This document shows, piece after piece, positions 34,420 to 42,960 of a stretch of 64,000 nucleotides of DNA. The stretch is from AP-15 sp963732095 (GTDB lineage Bacteria; Pseudomonadota; Alphaproteobacteria; ATCC43930; CGMCC-115725), in the NCBI GenBank assembly GCA_963732095.1, contig CAVSZA010000003.1:1-64000 (forward strand), in the 5' to 3' direction. The translations under genes were made by a program, and so were the position numbers. Position 1 is the stretch's first letter; the number at the start of each line of letters is the position of its first letter. The notes beneath the pieces were generated by a model that made no database searches, was not told the DNA's origin, and was given only the letters and a program-made list of their open reading frames with translations.

Positions 34420-34692
34420 TCAGGCCGCGTTTTGGTAGGCAAATAAACTGTCCGGTGGTTCAGTATCGAGCGGTGTCAATCGCGGATCGAAGCGGAACCC
34501 CGTCCCGCAGTAGGGACCGAGGATCGTGTCCGCTTCGCCCATGTTGATCGTGTCCGCTTCGCCCATGTTGATGTAGATGTGCGGGTGGTCCTGCGGCGGG
34601 GACTCCCCGATGCACTTGAATTCTTTTACCCCGATGCAGATTTCGCGGACGCCCCGGTCGTTCCTGAACTTGAGATAGGCGCCGGCCGGCAT
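34420..34692 (-). CDS. zf-CHCC zinc-finger family protein with an internal 8-residue duplication
   Basis: A 90-residue protein. EFKCIGESPPQDHPHIYINM supplies the Cys and His of the zf-CHCC motif, and the second half should be CPYCGTRFRFDP; here it reads LGPYCGTGFRFDP, so the first Cys of the C-x2-C pair has become Gly. A perfect 24-base tandem duplication at 34522-34569 repeats INMGEADT within the linker. In mitochondria the family is complex I NDUFS6-like; the bacterial protein is a small zinc-binding accessory. With one ligand lost and a longer linker, zinc binding is doubtful. Confidence 0.75.
   Translation of the reverse strand: MPAGAYLKFRNDRGVREICIGVKEFKCIGESPPQDHPHIYINMGEADTINMGEADTILGPYCGTGFRFDPRLTPLDTEPPDSLFAYQNAA
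34522..34569. repeat. perfect 24-bp tandem duplication within a coding gene
   Basis: GATCGTGTCCGCTTCGCC followed by CATGTT occurs twice in succession without a mismatch. It keeps the reading frame of the zf-CHCC gene and adds eight residues. Confidence 0.95.
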
Positions 34693-35741
34693 CGGCTCAG
34701 GCCGGTGTGATTGGCGGGGGGCTGAATTGCCTGCCCCTCCCGGTTGTGGGCCGGATTAATTTCGATGAACATGATGTCCTCGCTGCTCCGCCCCCGTCGT
34801 TCGTTTGCTACCGTGTCCTTGGAACACTCAACCAAGCAGTCCGGAGTTCGCTTCAGAGCGTACCGGCTCCCGGCACCAGCCACGGACGATTTGGCTGTTC
34901 CTCTGGAGTCATCATTCCTTGATCGAGATCCGGAACTGGGATGACGGCAGCCTCGGCCGCTACGGCGCGAGCAGCGGCGATCTTCGGATCATGCGCCTCC
35001 GACCATTTCCTGAACCCGCTCGTAGGACTACGCATCGAGATACCCATGACTGGCATCCTTTTTCTGAATTTCAGAAAATAATATATGGGGACGATTTAAA
35101 TATTGTTGAAAGTATTTTTGCAATCGGCCGAGGAAAAATTCCTGAGACATTCTTTGTAAACAGAGGCTTCCCCGGAACGTAATGCGGTCATTTTTTAAAT
35201 TAATTGGCAAAGCCATGGGCTTACGGCGGGATTTTCCGAACCCGCCGGATTCCCGAAGCGATACTTTCCTAAGCGGCATTTTGAATCCGCCATGCGTCGT
35301 CGATTGCGGCACGCGCCGCGCGTATGTGATGTGACCAGCGATGCTTTTCGGTCGCCGTTTGTGATTTAGGCTACGGCAACCGGTTTGATCAGCCACGGGT
35401 TGTTGTTTTGACGTTGCCGACGCGCGCGCTCGCTGCGCCGGCGCCCGCTTATTCACCACCCCCCGCATATGCCCCATCACCAGGGTATACCCCAAGCCCA
35501 GGCTATCCCCCGCCGCCGGGCTATCCGCTGCCAGTTCGTCAAGTTACCGGTGATGGCTTGAACCGGTCCGAAGCCGCTCCGCCTGGTCGGTCTCCAGCGC
35601 CTTGTTATGCTTGGTCCGCCATCCGCTGATCGCATTCAAGCTCCTTTGCAGTTTGCGCGCGGTCGGGACGGCGAGGTTGTCCGCAATGCGGAAACGATGT
35701 GACCGGAACCAGCCTGAAGGACGCCCCAGCAACGCAATGCC
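34693..35741. other. 1-kb stretch without a firm gene
   Basis: A minus frame near 34853-35056 (SDV-like RKWSEAHDPKIAAARAVAAE) and a plus frame at 35408-35545 (AYSPPPAYAPSPGYTPSPGY, PPPPGYP) look like pieces of real proteins, the latter a proline/tyrosine repeat after a signal-like LPTRALAAPAPA. Neither has a clear start or end. The segment 35070-35210 is visibly AT-rich against its surroundings. Nothing else was recognised. Confidence 0.4.
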
Positions 35742-36164
35742 GGCGATCACCGAGGTTGCCTGCTGGAGCCATTGCCGCAGACGAATCTTCGACGTGTGGG
35801 AAACGACAAAGTCGACCGTCGCCAAAGCGGCGCTCGACCAGATCGCCCAATTCTACGCCATCGAAGAAAGGCCCGCTTCGCCCCGCCCGCCGAACGGCTG
35901 GAGCATGTGCGCTACATCATCAAACGCCGCACCGCGCTGACCCGCTTTGCCACTGACGCCCGTCTCGAAGCCGACAACACATCGCCGAAAACGCAATCCG
36001 TGGTACAGCCTTAGGTAGACGCAACTGGCTCTTCGCCGGCAGTCATTCCGGCGGCGAACGCACCGCCGCGATGTACTCGATCCTGCAGACCGCGAAATTG
36101 AACGGCGTGAACCCGGAAGCCTACCTCACCGACACCCTTTCCCAGATCGCCGCCGGGCATTGTG
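35742..36164 (+). mobile_element. IS66-family TnpC transposase remnant
   Basis: Three plus frames in series give ITEVACWSHCRRRIFDVWET and KSTVAKAALDQIAQFYAIEE, then KARFAPPAERLE joined to IKRRTALTRFATDARLEADN, then GRRNWLFAGSHSGGERTAAM and NGVNPEAYLTDTLSQIAAGH. These are the last third of IS66 TnpC. An internal deletion removes the segment between AERLE and the IKRRTAL helix. No TnpA or TnpB genes remain. Confidence 0.8.
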
Positions 36165-36291
36165 AGGAGTTCGGGATGGGACAATTCCCATTGGTCGAGA
36201 TAGCGAGCTAAAGCTTCGTTCATCGAGTGTTTCTGCGCCCTCGGCATGCTCCTGTCAAAAGTCGCGGAACTGCGATTCCGGAAAATCCAAA

Positions 36292-37458
36292 TTAGCCGAC
36301 GCCTATCCAATGGCCAGCGTTGAACTTGTCTGAGCCCGGAAGTCCAAAGGCATTCCAGACGGTATCAAAGCGCTCTTTTAGGAGCGCTGGGAAGTCGGCC
36401 GCGAATTGCTTTATAACAACTGCTGGCAGCACGATCTTGGGTTCGGAAATCGGCCCGGCTTGCCCTTGGCCGAACGGGGCAGTGCTGTATCGTAGATTAC
36501 AACCGCGCACGCCGCAGAACGATATGAACACGAACACCGGCGCCTCAATGCCGAGATTTTCCAGCAAGCGAAAATAACTTCTTAATCCGGCGACTAACAC
36601 ATTTTCGAACGTTGTCCCAGCAAGGAAGGGCGCTTTGTTATGATCTAGTCCGAGTTGGTTCACGCCTTCGATTGCACCGGACCGAAACAGTTGGGAATAG
36701 CACGAGGTCTGGGGCCGCCCGGTAAAAGTGACGACGCCGTCAAAGTTCGTGGCGATATCATAGCTCTGCGGCGCCCATCCAAAACCAGTGCCAAGCGGCG
36801 GCAAGAGAAGTTGACCGCTGTGAAGGGCAGGCGCTACCACATCAATGGTAGAATGCTCGTCTGCAAAGGACGAAAGCGGGACCACATGGAGAACCATACA
36901 AGCGCCATGATGCAGCTCGCGGGCAGGCTGCCCAGCGGTGATCTTCCCCAAGCGATTATCGCGGAACCGGTGGATGCGGCGCACGATTTCCGCATCGTCG
37001 GCTTGGGGCGAGTGGATCGTAAGGTTGATTGTGTGCGCCGTGATGCCGCCGGACTGGCTTACCGACTTCACGGACTGATCGAGCGCCTCATCAAGATGAA
37101 GGGCGATCATGAGCAGCGCGTTGCCCCCTTGCCGGACCAGCAGGCGGCGCGCGCCGCGCAACTCCTCTTCGACAGTATATGATTCCGGGTCAGCGTCGAT
37201 GACCGTATGGTGAGTTGGGCAGAGCAGAATCAAATTTTCGTACCCATGCCGCTCCTCTGCTGTCTGGCTGACGTCGTAGCGAGGACCATCTGGCTTTGCC
37301 GCCCGGATATGGCAGATTTCCCCGACGACCGTCTCGCCCTGTATGAGGCCGAGCGGGCATTGTGGAAAAGCGCAGCGGTTCCCAGAATGCGCAAAGAGCC
37401 GCTTGATCCCCTCAGGCTGGCAGCATCGGAAATTCTGGACGCGTTCGCCTATGAGCAT
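36292..37458 (-). CDS. HNH-endonuclease protein with a large C-terminal domain
   Basis: About 388 residues from the ATG at 37458. Residues 10-110 hold an HNH nuclease: SGNRCAFPQC, EICHIRAAKPDGPRYD, then ENLILLCPTHHTVIDADPES with the HNH histidines and paired Cys. The following EEELRGARRLLVRQ is a helix linker. Residues 180-385 form a separate domain (HGACMVLHVVPLSSFADEHS, LGTGFGWAPQSYDIATNFDG, SCYSQLFRSGAIEGVN) resembling the domain that follows AlbA_2/Schlafen-like ATP-binding modules. A nuclease joined to a probable sensor domain would suit a stand-alone defence effector, but that is inference. An upstream ATG at 37491 runs antisense into a recognisable DUF3047 remnant, so 37458 is preferred. 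Confidence 0.75.
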   Translation of the reverse strand: MLIGERVQNFRCCQPEGIKRLFAHSGNRCAFPQCPLGLIQGETVVGEICHIRAAKPDGPRYDVSQTAEERHGYENLILLCPTHHTVIDADPESYTVEEELRGARRLLVRQGGNALLMIALHLDEALDQSVKSVSQSGGITAHTINLTIHSPQADDAEIVRRIHRFRDNRLGKITAGQPARELHHGACMVLHVVPLSSFADEHSTIDVVAPALHSGQLLLPPLGTGFGWAPQSYDIATNFDGVVTFTGRPQTSCYSQLFRSGAIEGVNQLGLDHNKAPFLAGTTFENVLVAGLRSYFRLLENLGIEAPVFVFISFCGVRGCNLRYSTAPFGQGQAGPISEPKIVLPAVVIKQFAADFPALLKERFDTVWNAFGLPGSDKFNAGHWIGVG

Positions 37459-37951
37459 GGCCTTCGAGGTCAAGGACGGTGTGCCGAGCATGCGGTTCGC
37501 AACCGATGACAGCGCATCGATGCTGTTTCGTCATGTCGATATCGATCTCGCCGCCTATCCAATGCTCGCCTGGCGCTGGTACATCGAGTTTGCCCATCCG
37601 CAGCCCGCTCGATGAGCGCACGCGAGAAGGCGACGATCACCCGGCACGACTGTTTCTTGGTTCGAGACGGATCGTGGCGAGAAGCGCGCGATGGAAGTGA
37701 TCTGGGGCAATCGGCTGAACCCGGGGGACTATAAGTACATCGGCGGCTTCCCGCATTTCGTTGCCGACGCCGGCGAAGGCCGGATTGGCCGTTGGCTTGA
37801 CGAGAAGATCGACCTCGCTCGCGTCTATGACGAGATCTGGAAGGATGCGGCGCCGGCGCACCTGGTCGATATCACCGTGTTCTGCGACAGCGACGACACG
37901 CACACCGCCAGCATCAGCTATTTCGATTACGTCCGGCTCGAACGGCGGTGA
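37451..37951 (+). pseudogene. DUF3047 protein remnant, two frameshifts, N-terminus missing
   Basis: Frame one gives MAFEVKDGVPSMRFATDDSA and MLFRHVDIDLAAYPMLAWRW; frame two IRSPLDERTREGDDHPARLF; frame three FETDRGEKRAMEVIWGNRLN, GDYKYIGGFPHFVADAGEGR and HTASISYFDYVRLERR to 37951. This is the DUF3047 fold, an exported protein of unknown role. Breaks lie near 37590 and 37660. The missing N-terminus starts where the HNH gene begins on the other strand, so that gene probably arrived by insertion into this one. Confidence 0.75.
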
Positions 37952-37991
37952 TCGCATGACGATGGCCGTTGTGTTGCGTCTCCTAAACAAC

Positions 37992-38249
37992 TCATGCGCG
38001 CCAGAAAAGCTTACGCTGATCGAGTGGCATCTCGGCGACCCCCGCGAGTCCTTTGTACGGTGCGAGTCGCGGCGGTGTCGGGGGAGGCACAAGCGCGACC
38101 CAGCAAGGGGGGACGGTGCGAATATAAGCCCGGTTGTAGGCGCGCTCGGCGAGGGCTACTGCTCGGCCGGCATAGATGACGGCTTCGTACGCGGCTCGTC
38201 CTGCGACGGTGGCCCGATTGACTATTTCATCGGGGGAGTAGGTCGTCAT
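37992..38249 (-). CDS. small hypothetical protein
   Basis: From the ATG at 38249 an 85-residue protein reads SPDEIVNRATVAGRAAYEAV and AVALAERAYNRAYIRTVPPC, with a proline-rich centre. The alanine-rich helix and Tyr spacing look protein-like, but no family is recognised and the gene sits among remnants. Confidence 0.35.
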   Translation of the reverse strand: MTTYSPDEIVNRATVAGRAAYEAVIYAGRAVALAERAYNRAYIRTVPPCWVALVPPPTPPRLAPYKGLAGVAEMPLDQRKLFWRA

Positions 38250-38435
38250 GTGCCGGCCGTCAAAGGAAGGAGACAAGCGTTGGGTTATTGCCCTGCTAAA
38301 TATACGGTCCGGTTTGGCCGAGCAGTGTGATCCAATTCACATGTAGCTGAAAAACCATTCTTGCGTTTGATCATGAGCCTGATCCTGCTCATCGGCCGAA
38401 CCGTACTGCTGATACTCTCTGGGAAATCCCAGGCT

Positions 38436-38602
38436 GTGCCGATCAAATTGTTCGGCGGTACGGAGGATGCCGACCTGTCGAAGCGGTATCAGGATATGGG
38501 CGTCCCGCGAGTCGTCATGGACCTTGGCGCCGGAGCTGGCCGAGAAGACCTTTCCCCGTGCTCGACCGCTGGGCCGAGTTGATCCGTCGCATCAACTCCT
38601 GA
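38436..38602 (+). pseudogene. LLM oxidoreductase C-terminal fragment A
   Basis: Plus-strand PIKLFGGTEDADLSKRYQDM, GVPRVVMDLGA and, after a one-base shift, AEKTFPVLDRWAELIRRINS match the C-terminus of F420/FMN luciferase-like enzymes. The N-terminal 250 residues are gone. Confidence 0.7.
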
Positions 38603-38810
38603 GGCTAACGAAGAGACGACCGTAGCCCCGAGATTTCGTGACGGAGGAGGCCTCTGTTAGCCACATGACAGGAGGCTGATAGTAGCAAGCGTCCAAGATC
38701 CTCCACAGAGATCCACCTACATCTACAAAACTGCTGCGGGTCAAATTGTGGGTCGAATCACGAATGGCTCATATAAGATATTGAAGTTACAACCTAAAAA
38801 GTCGTGTTAT

Positions 38811-38874
38811 AGCGGAGGGAGGTGGATTCGAACCCTTGTCCGGAGGAAGGCGGATTCGAACTCGTGGTCCCACT
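38811..38874 (-). repeat. two partial dispersed T-arm-like repeats in tandem (copies 8 and 9)
   Basis: On the minus strand the first reads AAGTGGGACCACGAGTTCGA, ATCCGCCTTCC; the second GACAAGGGTTCGAATCC, ACCTCCCTCCGC. Both lack the GAGTCC-GCGAAC tail. Their head-to-tail arrangement shows the unit can be duplicated. Confidence 0.7.
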
Positions 38875-39011
38875 TTGAGAAGAGCCGCCCTTCGCAAGAC
38901 GCGCCACAGCGATACTAAGTCGTTCGGCCGGCGAGAGCGGCATCACTTGGGGGGGACCAAAAGTTAGAACCCGCTTCGCCTGCGGGGGAATTTTTATGAT
39001 GGGCGCATGCG

Positions 39012-39400
39012 TCAGATCACCAATTCGTGGGCGACGCTGCGTACATCAACCTCGAAATCGAGGCCCTGCACCGGCGGGCGCGAAATGCCAGGCCAAACCG
39101 CCCGACATTGCTCCCCGGCGGACGAACTCGTCGGCCAGGAACGGATGGATTTCAAAGATAGTATAAACCTGGGTCGCGGTCACATCGGCCCAGCTGAAGC
39201 CGAGCGCCGCCATGCGCTGCTCCATCGCCCCGAGTACGAAGCTTGCTTTCTCGTGCATCGCCTCGGGTGAGTGGTCGCCGGGCCGGATGATGCGCCGCTC
39301 ATAGCTGGGGCCGCCCTCGCGCGCTTCGCCGCTTCCGGCAGCGACAAAGCTGCGCGCCGCGCGGCGGCGGGGCAAAAGACAGGCGCTGGCGCCATGGCAT
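39012..39400 (-). pseudogene. RidA-like protein, C-terminal fragment with frameshift
   Basis: Minus strand: GPSYERRIIRPGDHSPEAMH, EKASFVLGAMEQRMAALGFS, WADVTATQVYTIFEIHPFLA, DEFVRRGAMSGGLAWHFA, then after a two-base loss near 39075-39082 PVQGLDFEVDVRSVAHELVI to a stop at 39012. The pattern of a helix ending in L-G-F-x-W-x-D-V-T followed by V-Y-T matches the RidA (YjgF) superfamily. The N-terminal half is missing; upstream sequence is random. Confidence 0.65.
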
Positions 39401-39490
39401 AAACGCGCCACCGCGAATGCTAAGCGGCTGCGGAGAGGGAAAAGCTGAACGGCCAACGAGAATGCAAGCCGAATTATCCGCCGGCAAGCG

Positions 39491-39976
39491 TCAGATCGGT
39501 ATCGCCAGCAACGTGTCGACCTGACGACTATCGAGCACCACGGTCTTGCTTGCGAACCTCCAAATGCCGGCATCGCGTCTGACCCGATCGACATAACGCC
39601 CGGCGCCGAAAATCGTCATCTCGCCGTCTTGCATCGTGCGCACGACGAGAAAATTCGCCATGAGATCGAGGTGATCCGACCGCTCCACGACATCTCCGAT
39701 CTTGATCGACGAGACCAGGTGCCGGTAGCGCTGCGGCTCATAGATGTTGGCTTCCCGCAAGGCGCTGACCCGATCCTTCAGCATATTGCGCGAGGTCGCG
39801 TAGATCAGCCCGAGCGGCAAACTTGCCTCATAATTCTCGGCCGAGGTAATCCGGTAGAAGCAGTCCTCGGTGAAAAAGTCGGGCCAGCGCTCGAGCTCAT
39901 CGGAGTCGAGACACTGGACGTAATCAGTAAAGAGCTGCTCCAACTCCCATCGCCGCACCATCGCATCGAGGTCCAT
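39491..39976 (-). CDS. aromatic-ring-hydroxylating dioxygenase beta subunit (pair 2)
   Basis: A 161-residue small subunit from the ATG at 39976 (a TTG at 39985 is less likely). ELEQLFTDYVQCLDSDELER, WPDFFTEDCFYRITSAENYE, YATSRNMLKDRVSALREANI and QVDTLLAIPI align block for block with the beta subunit at 27647-28111. It follows the alpha gene by five bases. Similarity of sequence and gene order shows that both pairs descend from one duplicated or twice-acquired unit. Confidence 0.92.
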   Translation of the reverse strand: MDLDAMVRRWELEQLFTDYVQCLDSDELERWPDFFTEDCFYRITSAENYEASLPLGLIYATSRNMLKDRVSALREANIYEPQRYRHLVSSIKIGDVVERSDHLDLMANFLVVRTMQDGEMTIFGAGRYVDRVRRDAGIWRFASKTVVLDSRQVDTLLAIPI

Positions 39977-39981
39977 CGCCC

Positions 39982-41247
39982 TCAAAACCCCATCAACGGC
40001 CGATAGACATGCCAGAAGCCGCGAACGGAAGCCTCGGTCGTCCGATTGGGCTCGGAGCTATGCTTGAAACCACCCATCTCCAGAACCGAACAGTCCTCTT
40101 CGGAGCCATGGATTGCGCGCTGGATAAAATTCCCGACGGCGCCGTCTTCCATCGAAACATAGCCGGCCGGTCCGACAAGATTGGCCTGCGCCAGCCGCAG
40201 CGCGGTCAGCTCGGCATCGTCCTCCTCGAACCCGATATAGGTCCATTGCAGCTCGGTCTTGTCCGGTCCCTTAGGGAGCACCAGGCGCAGAGCTACGCAG
40301 TTCTCGATCTGCTGCAGCACGAAATTGGGGAACAACGAGAGGATCTGGGTCGTGGTGTCGTCGCCGAACTCCTCCACGGTGGTAAGGAAACGCGGATCCT
40401 TGAGGCGGAAATTCTCTCGCAGTGACGGGATATCGGCATACAGCTTGTCCGAATTGGCTGGATCTACGCGGTCGACCTTATTTCGCGTGTAGCTGGCGTG
40501 ATGCGCGCCGCTCTCGGCAATGTCGACGCCGCCTTCAGAGGTCAATCGTGAAATGCGAAATGTCGTGAAGAAGGTGTGAAGCAAGGTCGCATGGTAGGTG
40601 TCGCGCACGTTTTCGAAATAGAGCTTCCAGTTGTTGTGCAGGATCTGCGAGGTCGTCCCCAGCACCTTCGGCTTGCTGTGCAATACCCGGTGGATTCGCG
40701 AGCCGATCAGGTTGCCGATGTACTCCCCTAGCGGCAGCGCGTCGGGCGACAACGTGCCAAAGACAAGATCGCCGAACGTGTCGACGCGCAGTTTTTTCAG
40801 CCCGTGTTGTTCGAGGTGGAAGCTCTCGGGCATTCCGCCACGCCCCGCGACGCCGCGGCGAAAGGCGACGCTTTTGAGGTTACCTTCGAGATCGTAGCGC
40901 CAAGCGTGGTAGACACAGGTCAAATCGTCGGCATGGCCGCGCCGCTTCAGGCAGACGAGGTTGCCGCGATGGGCGCAGCGGTTCAGCATGGCATGGATTT
41001 CGCCGTCACGCCCGCGGGTCACGATGACCGGGGTCTCGCCGAGAAAGCTCGTCAGATAGTCGCCCGGCTTGGGCAATTGGCTGGCCAGCGTCAGAAACTG
41101 CCAGGTCGGGCCGAGAAAGATGCGCGTCAGCTCCTCGCGATAGATTCCGGGATCGGAAAACACGCGGTAGGGAACACGGGCATTCCCCTCGGCCGGCCAT
41201 TGAAGTGCGGGCTGGTGCGAAGTGGATTGTCCTTGCGCCTGGTCCAT
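39982..41247 (-). CDS. Rieske aromatic-ring-hydroxylating dioxygenase alpha subunit (pair 2)
   Basis: A 421-residue catalytic subunit. Rieske site NRCAHRGNLVCL and TCVYHAWRYDLEG; iron site NNWKLYFENVRDTYHATLLH with HTFFTTF; C-terminus NRTTEASVRGFWHVYRPLMG. It resembles the pair-1 alpha subunit across its length but differs in the substrate-pocket region (HHASYTRNKVDRVDPANSDK against TIAPTEADDKSYTG), so it probably handles a different ring. Both pairs lie within 13 kb, on the same strand, with the substrate-binding protein between them. No reductase is encoded here. Confidence 0.93.
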   Translation of the reverse strand: MDQAQGQSTSHQPALQWPAEGNARVPYRVFSDPGIYREELTRIFLGPTWQFLTLASQLPKPGDYLTSFLGETPVIVTRGRDGEIHAMLNRCAHRGNLVCLKRRGHADDLTCVYHAWRYDLEGNLKSVAFRRGVAGRGGMPESFHLEQHGLKKLRVDTFGDLVFGTLSPDALPLGEYIGNLIGSRIHRVLHSKPKVLGTTSQILHNNWKLYFENVRDTYHATLLHTFFTTFRISRLTSEGGVDIAESGAHHASYTRNKVDRVDPANSDKLYADIPSLRENFRLKDPRFLTTVEEFGDDTTTQILSLFPNFVLQQIENCVALRLVLPKGPDKTELQWTYIGFEEDDAELTALRLAQANLVGPAGYVSMEDGAVGNFIQRAIHGSEEDCSVLEMGGFKHSSEPNRTTEASVRGFWHVYRPLMGF

Positions 41248-41683
41248 TCTCCCGTCCTCCTCGACGATCGGGGTTTTCTCGCAGGATAATAACCAACGGA
41301 ACCGCTGTGAGCCAGTGAGCCTCGACCGGGCATCACCTCCACGGCACGGACATTCCCTGGTAATGCACCGGTTCTCTCACTTTATCTCGAATGAAGCGTG
41401 GCGCCCGAACTGCGAGCCTACGCAAGGTGTCGTTGGCTCCGAGGCCGCGCGACATCATAGAGCGGAGCTGGTGATCGACGGCGGCATGACGGGCGGTGCG
41501 CGACTCCGATGGAGCGACCGAGAGCAATAACACGAGCCGAAGCTCGCCGGGGCTCGATACCGACCCCATCATTTTGGAAGCGGGATGGTCCCGGAACCTT
41601 CGTTGATCGGCCGGGGTTCTTCGTGAGTGCCATGTTGCGGCGCACAACGATCTCCCACTCTCCAAATCACCGATCGGACCCGT

Positions 41684-42685
41684 ATGGCAAATTCATTGGA
41701 TGCCCGTTTGGCAAATCGCTCGCGAAACGGCGTGGTCTTGGCGAGTTCGGCGGCCGCCATGGCAGCGATGGCGCTGTGGAACACCTATCGAGCGCGCAAG
41801 GTCGAGCGAGAGCATCCGCCCAGCGGTCGGTACATTTCAGTCGAGGGCGTGCGGCTTCACTACCTCGATAAGGGCGAGGGGCGGCCGGTCCTCCTTCTCC
41901 ACGGCAACGTCGTCACGGCCGATGATTTCGCATTGAGCGGGTTGCTCGATCTCGCGGCTGGGCGGCAGTGTCGCGCCGTCGCGTTTGACCGCCCGGGTTT
42001 CGGGTATAGCAACCGGCCGCTCGGCGCGATGTGGTCTCCTCAACGGCAGGCCGATCTGCTGCGAAAAGCACTCGAAACGCTCGGCATGAGGCGTCCCGTC
42101 GTCGTCGGCCATTCCTGGGGCACGCTCGTAGCCTTGGCGCTCGCACTGGATCATCCGGAAGCGGTGAGCGGCCTCATCCTGTTGTCGGGCTATTACCATC
42201 CGACCTTGCGCGCCGATGTGCCATTGTTCTCAATTCCGGCGATCCCAGTCATCGGCAACCTGATCCGCTATACCGTCGGGCCGCTCTTTGGCTCCGCGCT
42301 CCTGCCACTGGCTGTAAAAGGCATGTTCGCGCCTCTTCCCGTGCCCGAACGCTTCGCCAACGGCTTCCCCTACGGATTACCAATACGGCCTTGGCAGATC
42401 CGCGCCGAGGCTCAGGATACCGCCACGATGGTTTCGGCGGTGGCCGCGATGCAGCGCCGCTATCGGGAGCTGTCCATGCCTGTCGTGATCATGGCAGGCA
42501 CAGACGACCGCATCGTCGATCACCGCAAACACGCGGTCCGGATTTATCAAGAGATCCCGCAGAGCACGCTGCGGTTGGTTCCGGGTGTTGGACACATGCT
42601 CCATTATGCCGTGCCCGAGCAAATCGTCGACGAGATCGAAGCAACGATTCTGCGTAGCACGCCGGCCGTGTCTTCTACTGCATGA
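41684..42685 (+). CDS. alpha/beta-hydrolase with membrane anchor
   Basis: A 333-residue protein. The N-terminus is a short hydrophobic segment (GVVLASSAAAMAAMALW) suggesting an anchor or signal, then VEGVRLHYLDKGEGRPVLLL with HG oxyanion turn, nucleophile elbow VVVGHSWGTL (Ser), acid in MAGTDDRIVDH and catalytic His in VPGVGHMLHYAVPEQ. The fold is a standard esterase/epoxide-hydrolase type serine hydrolase; substrate unknown. ATG 41684 (MANSLDARL) is chosen because the upstream extension is out of family. Confidence 0.88.
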   Translation: MANSLDARLANRSRNGVVLASSAAAMAAMALWNTYRARKVEREHPPSGRYISVEGVRLHYLDKGEGRPVLLLHGNVVTADDFALSGLLDLAAGRQCRAVAFDRPGFGYSNRPLGAMWSPQRQADLLRKALETLGMRRPVVVGHSWGTLVALALALDHPEAVSGLILLSGYYHPTLRADVPLFSIPAIPVIGNLIRYTVGPLFGSALLPLAVKGMFAPLPVPERFANGFPYGLPIRPWQIRAEAQDTATMVSAVAAMQRRYRELSMPVVIMAGTDDRIVDHRKHAVRIYQEIPQSTLRLVPGVGHMLHYAVPEQIVDEIEATILRSTPAVSSTA

Positions 42686-42786
42686 CTGGCGCCGAGCTGT
42701 GGTCGACGGTGGCATGACGAGGCGGCGCGCGACCTCGATGGAGCTGAACCTGATGGCCTGAGGGTCAGCTTGGGTGTCATCCGCAG

Positions 42787-42851
42787 AGTGCGACTTTAGC
42801 GGAAAGTTCCATAATATATATAACTACGGGAGATTCCGCTAAAGTCGCACT
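42787..42851. repeat. 65-bp palindromic element, possible MITE
   Basis: Perfect 18-base inverted repeats, AGTGCGACTTTAGCGGAA at 42787-42804 and its complement at 42834-42851, flank a 29-base AT-rich centre (ATAATATATATAAC). The whole would fold into a long hairpin. No target duplication was seen in the flanks. The size and perfect ends resemble a miniature inverted-repeat element; a regulatory or terminator hairpin for the hydrolase upstream is the alternative. Confidence 0.85.
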
Positions 42852-42960
42852 GTTCGCGAGCGACAGCGGTCTATACACCGGAAGCCCCAAGCCGCCGACA
42901 CAAAGGGTGGTATCTGAAAGGTATTGCTCTCGTCAGTTCGCTCTCCTGGAGAGTTGTAGA

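Noticed and set aside
42787..42851. Rho-independent terminator
   Set aside because: The arms are unusually long and perfect, the centre is 29 bases, and no T-run follows either arm, so a terminator is less likely than a MITE.
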